Made by a program: the position numbers and the translations under genes. DNA of 22,237 bases from a virus, in the IMG/VR virus record IMGVR_UViG_3300049483_000194, positions 1 through 22,237 of that record; one strand, given 5' to 3'. This document shows, piece after piece, positions 22,237 to 22,237 of this stretch (the first letter of the stretch is position 1; every line of letters starts with the position of its first letter). The notes below the pieces were generated by a model. That model did no database searches. It was not told where the DNA came from and worked only from the letters and a program-made list of their open reading frames with translations.

Positions 22237-22237
22237 G

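Noticed and set aside
1-22237. CRISPR array, tRNA, rRNA, attachment site or insertion sequence
   Set aside because: No regularly spaced repeats, cloverleaf, transposase, integrase or terminal inverted repeats are evident.

Overview
The window is a single, unbroken late-gene block of a high-GC tailed phage or prophage. Every gene I can support lies on the minus strand, so transcription runs from 22237 down to 1. The long plus-strand reading frames are GC-rich shadows of these genes. The gene order and families point to a contractile-tailed myovirus. It has a lambda-type packaging and portal module (small and large terminase, gpW, lambda-family portal) and a fused prohead protease/major capsid protein. 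Its tail and baseplate are Mu-type (sheath, tube, gp41-like chaperone, tape measure, gpN, gp44, gp45, gp46, gp47). No host gene, integrase, repressor, lysis gene, tRNA or CRISPR array is visible, so prophage versus free phage, and the host, cannot be decided. The strong C/G third-position bias and usable GGAG/GAGG ribosome sites fit a high-GC bacterium. The lineage is unresolved.

Layout from upstream to downstream. (1) 22237-19563, accessory and nucleotide-modifying region: the C-terminal end of a DNA methyltransferase, a possible 52-aa ORF, a small lipoprotein, a one-TM protein, a Gp37/Gp68 (DUF5131) radical-SAM-like protein and a nucleoside 2-deoxyribosyltransferase-like protein, several joined by 4-nt stop/start overlaps. 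(2) 19536-18616, a beta-helix protein. (3) 18611-11402, packaging and head: small terminase, large terminase (with a one-base frame disruption at a perfect palindrome), gpW, portal, protease-scaffold-capsid fusion, two tandem hairpins, DUF2190 capsid decoration protein and a head-tail connector. (4) 11405-6032, tail tube region: tail completion protein, sheath with an extra inserted module, tube, a duplicated-domain assembly chaperone with a strong -1 frameshift signal, and tape measure. (5) 6022-1, baseplate: gpN, gp44 hub, gp45 spike, a DUF6527 protein, a GP46 wedge protein fused to a complete sulfatase, and the start of gp47/J.

The most striking observation is the GP46-sulfatase fusion (712-2874). 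A baseplate wedge domain carries an apparently intact arylsulfatase-type domain, with the C-G-P-T-R formylglycine motif and the other metal and sulfate-binding residues. This would place a sulfate-ester hydrolase on the virion baseplate, suggesting a host with a sulfated surface glycan. Other points worth checking are the T TTT TTC slippery site with a downstream stem in the chaperone gene, the tandem duplication of the gp41-like domain in the same gene, the sheath insertion, recurring near-identical translation start regions, and the methyltransferase/DUF5131/deoxyribosyltransferase neighbourhood as a possible DNA-modification set.
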